DNA from: a virus
Reading direction: 5' to 3' (one strand)
IMG/VR virus record: IMGVR_UViG_3300040801_003693
Span: 62,001 to 126,000 of that record
DNA length: 64,000 bases
Below are positions 46,394-55,184 of this stretch, piece after piece; within the stretch, counting starts at the first letter, position 1, and each line of letters starts with the position of its first letter. The notes beneath the pieces were generated by a model. The model ran no database searches and was not told where the DNA came from. It saw only the letters and a list, made by a program, of their open reading frames with translations. The position numbers were made by a program, and so were the translations under genes.

Positions 46394-47770
46394 ATGGGAG
46401 AACTGTTAGAAAAAGCTTTAGACCACTCAGAGAAGAAAGGTTATTTTGCTAAACATCCTCCGGGGGAGAAAGATAGAACAAGAGCGGCAGTACAGCAGGT
46501 TGCAGCATCAATTGGTCTGCCAGAAGAGTGGGTCGTGAAGATGGTAATGATAGAAGCAGGAGGGTTTAATTCGTTTAAAGATTCAGGTAGATGTACTGGG
46601 ATTGTTCAAGTATGTAGGGGTGAATCTACTATGGATGATACTGGGTACATAAGAAGAGTGGGAGGTCATGAAACATGGAAAAAATTAGGTCCAGCAAAAC
46701 AATTATTGGCTTGGGAAAAAGAACATTATGATTATTGGTTAAAAATAAATAAACATAAACCAGAAAATTTAGGACAGTTTTATTCTGTAAATTTATATCC
46801 AGCTTATGTTGGATATTTTGGTAAGAAGTCCAAGGGCATTACTTCAAACGATGCTAAAATCCCAGCGGGTAAACAGGCTCATATTCTTTATGATACTTGG
46901 GATAATAACAAGCGACGTAAAGGTCCTGGTGGAAAATTAACTTTTAATTCCATGACTAGGGGATTAAATTACCATGCAGAGAATATGTTAGGGATCAAAA
47001 GTACAGATAGTGTTGTTAGTAATTCTCCTACAGGTTCATTACCGGGAGACGTAAATAATTTACCCAACATAACTGGAAATGCGAGCGTAGCTAAATCTGC
47101 CATTATTAATGCAGAGAATTGTCCTCCTCCACCTTTTACAATTCAAGATAGGATTATATATGCGGGATGTCAACCTAAAATACAGTCAGCAGTTGCTGCG
47201 GCGGGAATGTCTTTAGGTAGTGCTGCTCCGGGTATGGCTAGTGTAAATGGGGAGGCTGGTTCTAGCGGTGGTGCTGCGGTAATTGAAGGAACGATAAACC
47301 CAGGTGGGTTTATATATCCTTGTACAGGAACTCTTACTTCTATGTGGAGACGACAGAAAGGAGCATTTCATGGAGCATGGGATATAGCTAAGCCTCGCAA
47401 TACTCCTATTTATGCTGTAGCAGATGGAGTAGTAGTTGCAACTTATAACAAATGCGTTGTGGGTCCTAAAAGATGTGGATTACCCCCCGGCGCAATTAAA
47501 GGACAACCTGGATTTGAAGGTTATGGCAATATAGTTTACATTGATCACGGAGGTGGATTGTTTACACTCTATGCTCATAATACTTCTGTAATTGCAAATG
47601 TTGGGGATAAGGTTAAGCAGGGTCAGAAGATTTCTTTGATGGGTGATACAGGACATTCTTATGGTTCCCATCTTCATTTTGAAGTTAGAAGAAATGGGAA
47701 GAAGGTAGATCCTCAAACCTTTTTCCCTAAGTTATATTTTAATTACAAAATTACTAGTTTAAAACCATAA
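46394..47770 (+). CDS. Tail lysin with lytic-transglycosylase-like and M23 peptidase domains
   Basis: 458 residues. Residues about 20-130 (LPEEWVVKMVMIEAGGFNSF, TGIVQVCRGE, YWLKINKHKPENLGQFYSVN) resemble a lysozyme/transglycosylase-like fold with Glu as possible catalyst. Residues about 300-445 are an M23 metallopeptidase: HGAWD (H...D), GYGNIVYIDHGGGLFTLYAH, VKQGQKISLMGDTG and SYGSHLHFEVR with the zinc-binding HLH. Together these enzymes would cut glycan and peptide cross-links at the baseplate. Two wall-degrading proteins (this and 44478) in one operon suit the thick cyanobacterial wall. Confidence 0.8.
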   Translation: MGELLEKALDHSEKKGYFAKHPPGEKDRTRAAVQQVAASIGLPEEWVVKMVMIEAGGFNSFKDSGRCTGIVQVCRGESTMDDTGYIRRVGGHETWKKLGPAKQLLAWEKEHYDYWLKINKHKPENLGQFYSVNLYPAYVGYFGKKSKGITSNDAKIPAGKQAHILYDTWDNNKRRKGPGGKLTFNSMTRGLNYHAENMLGIKSTDSVVSNSPTGSLPGDVNNLPNITGNASVAKSAIINAENCPPPPFTIQDRIIYAGCQPKIQSAVAAAGMSLGSAAPGMASVNGEAGSSGGAAVIEGTINPGGFIYPCTGTLTSMWRRQKGAFHGAWDIAKPRNTPIYAVADGVVVATYNKCVVGPKRCGLPPGAIKGQPGFEGYGNIVYIDHGGGLFTLYAHNTSVIANVGDKVKQGQKISLMGDTGHSYGSHLHFEVRRNGKKVDPQTFFPKLYFNYKITSLKP

Positions 47771-47773
47771 ACA

Positions 47774-48436
47774 ATGACTGCAATATTAAGAAATAAGAAT
47801 AAGAATTCTAAGTCTTTAATTAAATCTGCATTATGTCACAGTGATGCCAGTCTTAATGAGTCTGTTTTGTTTAGCTATTTATTATCAAATAGTATCACCG
47901 CAGTTAAAGATAATCAGCTAATTAATATTTTTGACTACAGAAGTTCTGCTTGTTTATTAATTAACTTTACTTTCGATCTGCAAGCTATACTTGCATACAT
48001 TATATATAAAGAAGAATCTTTTATTTATCAAGCTAAAGTTGATTCTAATTACTATACTAAAGTTAATAATTACATATTAAAACCAGATGAAATTATTAAA
48101 ATTAATTATAGAATATTAAATGTTAATCCTTCAGCTTTTATTGAAGAGATATTTGAAACTGTATCTTTCTCCTCGGAGGTAAGGAAATACTTTAATGTTA
48201 ATTTAGATATGGGTTTAATTGAAGCTGACATTCCAATTAGAGAGAAGATGGAATATGCTTTTGATTTATGTAAATTTAAGAATAAAGAGTTTAGAGAACT
48301 ATTTTTAAATATAACCAGCGTTAACAATAGGTATGCAGCAGCTAGGGTGTTAGTAGAATACTTTGGTTACAAGCAACAGACAATTGATATTATTTTAGGA
48401 GAAGTAGAGAAATGGGTAGCGAACAGTTTTATTTAG
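47774..48436 (+). CDS. Baseplate-operon protein, unknown
   Basis: 220 residues, four bases after the lysin stop. Leu/Ile/Asn/Ser-rich, alpha/beta (SVLFSYLLSNSITAVKDNQL, RVLVEYFGYKQQTIDIILGE). A CTCC-TC-GGAG palindrome (48169-48178) is read in frame. No motif recognised; probably a baseplate wedge or chaperone component by position. Confidence 0.6.
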   Translation: MTAILRNKNKNSKSLIKSALCHSDASLNESVLFSYLLSNSITAVKDNQLINIFDYRSSACLLINFTFDLQAILAYIIYKEESFIYQAKVDSNYYTKVNNYILKPDEIIKINYRILNVNPSAFIEEIFETVSFSSEVRKYFNVNLDMGLIEADIPIREKMEYAFDLCKFKNKEFRELFLNITSVNNRYAAARVLVEYFGYKQQTIDIILGEVEKWVANSFI

Positions 48437-49746
48437 ACTCTGTTCCTTTGGAGGAGGAGTTATTATCTGTTAAAAGTTCTGACTTGGAAAGACGTTTAGA
48501 TTATAGAAAGCAGTTAAATTTTGGGATGGTAATTAATAATGCTGAGAATCAATCGGCAGAACTTATTAATACTACCCGTAGAAATTTAGATTCAACTATA
48601 ACTTTTACTCAATATAATCAGTTAATTGAGTCTTACTTATATACATTAATGCAAACTTCTTTTCTCGGAGAGATAGATCAATCTAGTTTAAGTTCTCATT
48701 ATTCTAGAAAGAAAAAGTTATTTAATACCAAACGAATTATTCCCTCTTCTCAATATTTAGAAGAATTGCTTTATGGTAATCAGCTTGTATGGGGAGGTAA
48801 GTATGGTAGCATTGCTTATTATAATTATATAACAGAGGATAAAAATAATTATCAAAATCCTTCGCAAATACTTTATAGATCAATTAGTGAAATTATTAAT
48901 CAAACTTCGATTATAAATAATGATTCAACAAAGGTATTGAGTTATTTAGAAAGGTTTAAGAATTTAATATTAGAAGATTCCATAGCAGCGGATACAGAAT
49001 TGTACGATTTAAGTTTTGATTTTATTAGAGTGTGGGATTTAACTTCTTCTGTAGAGCTAACTGAATTCTTGCCTCAATGGTTAATAGGTTTAATTGATGA
49101 TTATAAACAAGGTAGATTAAATCAAGCTTCAGAAAACAATCAAATTAATGCACTAAATAGTTTAAGAGAAATAGTTAATTTAACTTTTAGATTAGGATTA
49201 GATGATGCTAATTTAGATACTAATTTAACCTATAGTTTTTTGCATCAAAGTATTTCTCCAATATATTTTTCTTTAGTAGAAGACATTTATTCAATTAGAA
49301 AGAGAACTTTATTTAGAACTTCAGATAATAGATTTAGTTATGTTGAGGAAAAGTTAAAAGAGCTTACTGACTTTTTAAAATTAGATAATTCTGATGGGAT
49401 TATTAGAGAAAAATCCTATAAAATTTTAACTAATTTATTTCCCATTGGGGGATTAAACGAATTGCTTTTAAGTTTATCATTAAGTTTATTGTTAAGAGTT
49501 TATATTATTACTCATGTAACTAATAATGTTTATAGAGATTTAGAAGTATATCCTTTTAAAGCATCTCTGCCGGGGGGAACAGAACTAAAAGGAAGGTGTA
49601 ATAAATTAGTTTATATGTCTGGTTATTTATTAAAGAAGTGTAATTTAAATTATTTAAATAATATAGGGAATAATTTAATTGCGTTAAGTAATTTATATGA
49701 AGAGTCAGAGTTAGAAATAGAAAGAGTATTAGATTTAACAAGATAA
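48412..49746 (+). CDS. Baseplate-operon protein, unknown
   Basis: 444 residues, overlapping the preceding gene by 25 bases. Helical, with many Leu/Asn/Ser (QLIESYLYTLMQTSFLGEID, LLLSLSLSLLLRVYIITHVT). The latter hydrophobic stretch near residue 360 could be a membrane or buried helix. No family recognised. Position between lysin and the large 49751 gene suggests a structural role. Confidence 0.6.
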   Translation: MGSEQFYLDSVPLEEELLSVKSSDLERRLDYRKQLNFGMVINNAENQSAELINTTRRNLDSTITFTQYNQLIESYLYTLMQTSFLGEIDQSSLSSHYSRKKKLFNTKRIIPSSQYLEELLYGNQLVWGGKYGSIAYYNYITEDKNNYQNPSQILYRSISEIINQTSIINNDSTKVLSYLERFKNLILEDSIAADTELYDLSFDFIRVWDLTSSVELTEFLPQWLIGLIDDYKQGRLNQASENNQINALNSLREIVNLTFRLGLDDANLDTNLTYSFLHQSISPIYFSLVEDIYSIRKRTLFRTSDNRFSYVEEKLKELTDFLKLDNSDGIIREKSYKILTNLFPIGGLNELLLSLSLSLLLRVYIITHVTNNVYRDLEVYPFKASLPGGTELKGRCNKLVYMSGYLLKKCNLNYLNNIGNNLIALSNLYEESELEIERVLDLTR

Positions 49747-49750
49747 TAGT

Positions 49751-52700
49751 ATGTCGATAGAAAAAGTAAAAGAGATAAAATCTGAAGCTGCGGGGAATAT
49801 TCTTTTTCAAAACAAGAGTACTTTCTTAGCAAGTTTTTTTAATAACGATACGATGGCGACGTTTAATGCTGCTTTAAGTTTAGAGAGTTTACAAGCGAGC
49901 AGTGCTTCAACCGATAATTCGCTTGCTAAGAAAGAGATTTCTCATCAGATATTATTAGAGCCTGCCAAAGCAATTTCTGCTAATACCATGTCTAATCAAG
50001 TCATTGAAAATAATACTACGGCAGCGAATTCTTTTTTAAAAGAAGTTCCGGATAAATTAGAAAAAGCAGGAGAACTATCTCAAAACAAACCCGCAGTAGA
50101 CAATAAAGTTATTAAAGACTGTGTAAAATCAGCAGCAAAGAAATGTTCTACAGTAGTTGAGAACGAAGCTGTGAGTGGAGAGTTAGCTCACGGTAATGTT
50201 TTTAGCATTACTCACGGGAATCAGATTACTGCGGCAAATAGCATCAAGGTTCATTCTGATACCAACTATAGTTTGCGATCGCCTGCTGCTAGCGTCAATA
50301 CTCAAGACTACATAATACAAGCTAACAACAGCAGTACTACAATTACTGATACATTGATTTCGCAGACCAAGAACAGCGTTGAGTTTGCAGAGAATTCAAA
50401 GATTACTCAAAGTTCTGATAGTTTGAATGTTGCGACGAATGCTTCTGATTACGTATCTAAACATTTTAGAACAATAGGAGTAGAACAGAATACTTCTATG
50501 GGGAAGACTAATCAGATAGTTGCTGATGAGAAAATGCTTCAGGTGTCTGGGAATAGTTTTTCTCAAGCTTCTTATGGGGACTTTTCTACTCAGTCCAATG
50601 GAAATATAAATATAATTGCAAGTAAAGGAAGTAAAGAAGTCGGAACTATTTTTGCTTTGGGGCACGATCATGGAGCAGTAGATTTTGATGAAGTAGCTGA
50701 AACTTTTAACTCCATCAATATTATTAATGATAACATAAGCAGTAATAATATATTTTCATTAAGTAATAAAGGGAACTTATTTACTACTACAGGGAACAGT
50801 ACTATATCAGCAAGTGGTTCTGCGGTGGTATCTGGAGATAAAGGTGTAGTAAATTATTCTAATAAAGTAGTTTATTTAGGAGGTCCGAGTGGAGGGGTAA
50901 TAGTAAAAGGGAATAAATTATTTCTTAATTCTATTCCTTTACCTATAGGAAATTTCTCTCCTCCTAAAGTTTTAGAGCTACCTCCTCTGCCTGAGTTTCC
51001 AGATTTGCCATCACAAGAATTAGAGAATTGTATTCCGGATAAATTTAAGCCAAAAGGATTAAAGCGTTCGGAACCTGGCAAAGAAATATTTTCTGGAAGG
51101 ATAGAAGATTTTGAAGACGGATTATTTAACGGGGATAAAACGACTCCTCCATTTATTGAAGAAGGTAGTCTTCCCACAGTATCAGATGATATAGAAGGGC
51201 AACTAAGAAGAGCGGGGGTTAACAATGATATCCCTTCAGATAGTTTACCTACGGTATCAGATGATATACAGGGGCAGTTAGATCGAGCAGGAGTAGAAAG
51301 AGAAGAGAATTCTAATAAAGTTATTCTTAATCCTACTCCAGAAGATATTGTTACCTCTCGTAATAATAAAAAGAAATCTTCAATTGTTTTAACCAAACCG
51401 GGTAATGTTGCCTCTGAAAATCAAGTAGATAGAAAACTACCAGGAGTAACGGTAAAGAAAGATGATGCAGTAGGAGCATCTAATTTTACAAAGATAGATG
51501 CCTCTGCAATGACTGGAGGTGGTTTTAATATTTACATGGATAAAATCAATACTGATTCTTATAACAATGTATTTAAACTTATGCAAAAAGGTATCTTTGC
51601 CGAAGGTGCTAGTTTATATAAAGTATTAGAATCAGAAGAAGAGTTAGAACTTTTTGCTGCTGATTTTAAGAATTCAGAGAATCAAGTTAATGAACTTATT
51701 ATTTACAATAATTTACAAAGCTTTCTTCCTAATTCAGTTATAGAGAAATATTCCGATCCTGCTATATACATTGCCTTATCTACCCTTTCTCCGGAGGAAG
51801 TAAAGAGCTTTAAGATTACTAAAGATTCTTTTGGTAAAGATGTATCGGAAGAAGTAGTAAAAAAAGCATTAGATTTAATTAAGCTTTATCCTCAATCATA
51901 TCCGGGGATAAAAAATATTATTAATATTATTAATTCTATTCCCGCGATAGGATTTCTTAGTTTAGCTTCGAGTTTATTAGGTGGATTTGGGGGTTTAAAT
52001 ATTTCAGAAAGTTTGTTTGGAAATATTAATGGGATTATAAACATACCTAATTTCGTGAGCAACGAAGACTATTCGTCTATTTACAGTTTAACAAAGCCCG
52101 TACTTAGCGATATATTCTCCGGTAGTATTGTTGGTGACATTATTGACAACCCTACCTTGAATAACATTGGCAAAGAAATATTATCGGGAGAAGATGCAAG
52201 TACTGTTCTAGAAAAAAATATCCGCAATACTATTGAATCAGAACTCCTTAAAAGACTTCCTGGGAATTTAAAATCTACCATACCCACGTTAAAGAATTTA
52301 ATTATAAATATTCAATCAAATAAACCTTTAGACGAAACACAATTAATTCAAGATATATCTTCAGCTTTAGGGAATATAACTGGTATTGAAGATTTAAAAT
52401 TAGCAAATAAAGTTTATAGTCAAATTAAAGATGTAATAAAAGTTGTAAATGGAGGAGACTTATTAAAATTAATTACAGGTACTTCTTTAGAAGGGTTAGT
52501 ATCAACTTTGGGTGGGAATAAAAATAAAAGTTTTATTACTGATATATTTGGATTATTAAGGGATACAGTTGGAACTGTAGAGGCTATCAAACTGCTTCCA
52601 GAATTAATTGATTTAATGAATCAATATAATATTCCGGGGTTAGAGCAAATTAATATTGCCTTATCTTGTTTAGATTTATTTAATAAAATTAGAAACTTGT

Positions 52701-53311
52701 TAGATAGAGTAAAAGGATTAACTAGCAAAAATAAATCTGCGGCTAGTTTAATTGAACAGTCTCCTAGAATAATTCAAGGGATAAATAGTATTAACGATTC
52801 ACAAAAAGATTCTCAATTAAACGATCTAATTAAAAGTGAGAGTGGAGATAGAATTAGTTTAGAGGAAATATCTACACTGGAGATTCCTTTGAGCTTAGAC
52901 CTTTGTTTTAAAGTTCCAGTATTAACTTTGTCTCAAGCAGATGTTGAGATTATATCTGTAGAGAAAGGAGTGGTTCAATTCTCCATGAAGAATTCTGATT
53001 TCTTTCTTAGTAATAATAATTATATTCCAAAGTTAAATGATGTGTTACAAATTAGAGTAGAGTCTTATTATAAAAATATAGATTATAGTTTCCTTACTCC
53101 TTATCAAACTGAATTTCAATATACCCCTTCGATTTTAAATTTTATAATTGCTAACTACGACCTTAATAATAATTTAGGTATTGCAGTTTTTGACGCTTCT
53201 AACGGATCGTTAATTTTAGAAGCAGATGATGGAATTCTTTATGAATTCAACAGCGCAGATTTAGGAAGTAGTTTGGAATTAAACATAGATAGTGCCTATT
53301 TATTAGCTTAA
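49751..53311 (+). CDS. Large baseplate/tail protein with beta-helix-like N-terminal half
   Basis: 1186 residues. Residues about 150-400 consist of short repeated beta-prone, Asn/Ser/Thr-rich segments (ISTHGNQI-type, STTITDTLISQTKNSVEFAE, NIFSLSNKGNLFTTTGNSTI, KVVYLGGPSGG) that look like a beta-helix or spike stalk. Residues about 475-515 hold SLPTVSDDI.GQL.RAGV twice. The C-terminal half has hydrophobic and amphipathic helices (IPAIGFLSLASSLLGGFGGL), so a tape-measure-like role for this part is possible. HIP1 at 50277, palindrome at 51789. Exact role unknown. Confidence 0.65.
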   Translation: MSIEKVKEIKSEAAGNILFQNKSTFLASFFNNDTMATFNAALSLESLQASSASTDNSLAKKEISHQILLEPAKAISANTMSNQVIENNTTAANSFLKEVPDKLEKAGELSQNKPAVDNKVIKDCVKSAAKKCSTVVENEAVSGELAHGNVFSITHGNQITAANSIKVHSDTNYSLRSPAASVNTQDYIIQANNSSTTITDTLISQTKNSVEFAENSKITQSSDSLNVATNASDYVSKHFRTIGVEQNTSMGKTNQIVADEKMLQVSGNSFSQASYGDFSTQSNGNINIIASKGSKEVGTIFALGHDHGAVDFDEVAETFNSINIINDNISSNNIFSLSNKGNLFTTTGNSTISASGSAVVSGDKGVVNYSNKVVYLGGPSGGVIVKGNKLFLNSIPLPIGNFSPPKVLELPPLPEFPDLPSQELENCIPDKFKPKGLKRSEPGKEIFSGRIEDFEDGLFNGDKTTPPFIEEGSLPTVSDDIEGQLRRAGVNNDIPSDSLPTVSDDIQGQLDRAGVEREENSNKVILNPTPEDIVTSRNNKKKSSIVLTKPGNVASENQVDRKLPGVTVKKDDAVGASNFTKIDASAMTGGGFNIYMDKINTDSYNNVFKLMQKGIFAEGASLYKVLESEEELELFAADFKNSENQVNELIIYNNLQSFLPNSVIEKYSDPAIYIALSTLSPEEVKSFKITKDSFGKDVSEEVVKKALDLIKLYPQSYPGIKNIINIINSIPAIGFLSLASSLLGGFGGLNISESLFGNINGIINIPNFVSNEDYSSIYSLTKPVLSDIFSGSIVGDIIDNPTLNNIGKEILSGEDASTVLEKNIRNTIESELLKRLPGNLKSTIPTLKNLIINIQSNKPLDETQLIQDISSALGNITGIEDLKLANKVYSQIKDVIKVVNGGDLLKLITGTSLEGLVSTLGGNKNKSFITDIFGLLRDTVGTVEAIKLLPELIDLMNQYNIPGLEQINIALSCLDLFNKIRNLLDRVKGLTSKNKSAASLIEQSPRIIQGINSINDSQKDSQLNDLIKSESGDRISLEEISTLEIPLSLDLCFKVPVLTLSQADVEIISVEKGVVQFSMKNSDFFLSNNNYIPKLNDVLQIRVESYYKNIDYSFLTPYQTEFQYTPSILNFIIANYDLNNNLGIAVFDASNGSLILEADDGILYEFNSADLGSSLELNIDSAYLLA

Positions 53312-53312
53312 G

Positions 53313-53684
53313 ATGAAATTAATTAATCCTTTAGAAATAACCAAATACGGAATAGTTGTATATCAACAAGCAGTTAATAACAAAAACATTATTAATTTAA
53401 AAATCTTTTTTACAAAAGTTAATCCATTATTCAACTGGTTAACTTGCGATAATGGTGAAAGATTAATTTGGGACAAAACTATTTCTGACAGCACGGACGG
53501 AACTATTTTTATTTATGAGACTAGAAATAGTTTAGAAGAGGGTTTTTATAGGATAGTAGTAGAGAGTTACAGCTACAACGGGCAATCAAAATTAGGAGAG
53601 AAAACAATTGGAGTATTGGAAGAGACAGATAAAATAATTATAGGGCTTCCTTATTCCATATACGATCCTATTACGCTTTCATAA
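53313..53684 (+). CDS. Baseplate-operon protein, unknown
   Basis: 123 residues, one base after the previous stop. Beta-rich with PLFNWLTCDNGERLIWDKTI and SLEEGFYRIVVESYSYNGQS, like a small Ig-like or baseplate accessory domain. No named family. Confidence 0.55.
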   Translation: MKLINPLEITKYGIVVYQQAVNNKNIINLKIFFTKVNPLFNWLTCDNGERLIWDKTISDSTDGTIFIYETRNSLEEGFYRIVVESYSYNGQSKLGEKTIGVLEETDKIIIGLPYSIYDPITLS

Positions 53685-53694
53685 GAATAAATAT

Positions 53695-54120
53695 ATGGAT
53701 ATAAAAAAAACGACAAGAGGAGACATTGGAATTAAGCATTCTGATGAAGACAATGATGGCAACAAATTATATGACCTAATAACTATTTCAGACTACATAA
53801 ATGTTTTAGTAAGAAGGGCTGTAGAAACACCATTAAGATACATTGCAATGTGGTCTTATTCCTCCGAGGGGTTGGATTATATTGATGAGAAGTATGGTAA
53901 TGGAATTTATTTTAAGTTATCAGAACCAGGAACTAACGTTTTAATATCTGGGATGAGACAGGATGTTATTAATGCACTAGTTTCGGTTGAGGATTATATT
54001 ACAGATGTGTCTGTTGAGACTAATCTTTCTAATTTAAAAACTCTATATATTTATGTAAATTATAAAGAGAAAGAGACAGATACAGAAAAACAAACTGTAG
54101 TAGATATAGAGGTGACTTAG
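53695..54120 (+). CDS. gp25/gpW-like baseplate wedge protein
   Basis: 141 residues. NKLYDLITISDYINVLVRRA, VETPLRYIAMWSYSSEGLDY, GMRQDVINALVSVEDYITDV and a final beta strand set fit the gp25/gpW-type wedge protein (lysozyme-like in T4), which connects baseplate to sheath. Its TAG overlaps the next gene's GTG by one base. Its location just before the J-like gene is the usual order. Confidence 0.7.
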   Translation: MDIKKTTRGDIGIKHSDEDNDGNKLYDLITISDYINVLVRRAVETPLRYIAMWSYSSEGLDYIDEKYGNGIYFKLSEPGTNVLISGMRQDVINALVSVEDYITDVSVETNLSNLKTLYIYVNYKEKETDTEKQTVVDIEVT

Positions 54121-55184
54121 TGAGAAATGTAGCGGATGTATTAAAATCTATACAGAATAATTTAGCAAAACTAAATTCTCCTTTAGCGGATTTTAAAGAG
54201 TTCAGTAATATTTACATTATATTAAGAGGATTAGCAAATCTTTTTGTTGAGCAGTCAAATGATTTAGTGACAGAAAGAGACAACAAATTTTTAATGACAG
54301 CAAAAGGGATTGAATTAGATAGAATAGGATTGCTTTATGGTCAAACTAGGGCTACAGGTGAGTTTGCTAGGGGTTATGTTTTAGTTAAAAGTTTGCTAGC
54401 AAATACAAGATTAGAAGAAGGATTAATTTTAACTACAGCAGATGGTTCAAATCAGTATAGATTATCAACCAGCATTGTATTAAATTCTGATTTTGAATTA
54501 CCAGTAGAGATTGTAGCTACAGCAAAAAAGACTGAAAGTAATTTAAATGCGGGCACCAGATTATACTCTAGCTTTTATCCTAATGTAGAATTTACTATTG
54601 GTAAATATCGCAATTCATTATCAGTTCCGGTGTTAGGATTAATAGGAGGAAGAGAGAGTGAGGCAGATGATTCTTTTCGAGATAGATTAAGGCTTTACAT
54701 TGGCTCTTTAGAAAAAGGTACTCTTGACTCTATTAAAAGTACGATTCTCTCTCAGGAGTTTAAGAAAGTTTACATATTAGAACAGGCTCCTGTTACAGGC
54801 TATATTACTATATATGTTTCAAGTAACAATCAAGAAAAGATTGATGATCTATACTTTTTAATAGATAAAGTAAAACCAGTTGGATTATCTTATGAAATTC
54901 AACCCATTCCTTTACTCTCAACTGATATAAGATTAAACGTTACGCTAACAGATAATGTTGATATTGATGATACTTTAAATTTAATCAGAAGCAGCATTTA
55001 TAATTCAGTTGACGATTTAGAGCTAGGTGATTCTTTATCTATAAACTTACTTTTAAGTTTAATATTAAATGTAGATGGAGTTAGAACAGCAACTATTATT
55101 AATCCTACTAATGATGTCATAGCTAATTTTAATGAATTAATTAGTATAAGTGATATTTTTATAAATGTGCTTCAAGGATTGTAA
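54120..55184 (+). CDS. Baseplate J-like (gp6/gpJ family) wedge protein
   Basis: 354 residues from GTG 54120 (TAGTG overlap). Contains ANLFVEQSNDLVTERDNKFL, LDRIGLLYGQTRATGEFARG, the conserved IGGRESEADDSFRDRLRLYI and the later GYITIYVSSNNQEKIDDLYF, all typical of baseplate J/gp47-type proteins. These form the wedge ring and couple to sheath contraction. Its TAA overlaps the next ATG by one base, so translation is coupled along the operon. Confidence 0.85.
   Translation: MRNVADVLKSIQNNLAKLNSPLADFKEFSNIYIILRGLANLFVEQSNDLVTERDNKFLMTAKGIELDRIGLLYGQTRATGEFARGYVLVKSLLANTRLEEGLILTTADGSNQYRLSTSIVLNSDFELPVEIVATAKKTESNLNAGTRLYSSFYPNVEFTIGKYRNSLSVPVLGLIGGRESEADDSFRDRLRLYIGSLEKGTLDSIKSTILSQEFKKVYILEQAPVTGYITIYVSSNNQEKIDDLYFLIDKVKPVGLSYEIQPIPLLSTDIRLNVTLTDNVDIDDTLNLIRSSIYNSVDDLELGDSLSINLLLSLILNVDGVRTATIINPTNDVIANFNELISISDIFINVLQGL

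Larger units (their letters stand above)
3518..50284. repeat. HIP1 octamers GCGATCGC (11 copies seen)
   Basis: GCGATCGC begins at or near 3518, 5229, 10552, 17290, 21532, 37365, 37478, 38141, 42859, 45103 and 50277. In DNA this A+T-rich chance would give far fewer than one. HIP1 enrichment is a hallmark of many cyanobacterial chromosomes, plasmids and some of their phages. Confidence 0.85.

Noticed and set aside
50872-51396. Long reverse ORF inside the 49751 gene
   Set aside because: Shadow frame of the large forward gene, produced by its repetitive Ser/Asp-coding sequence.
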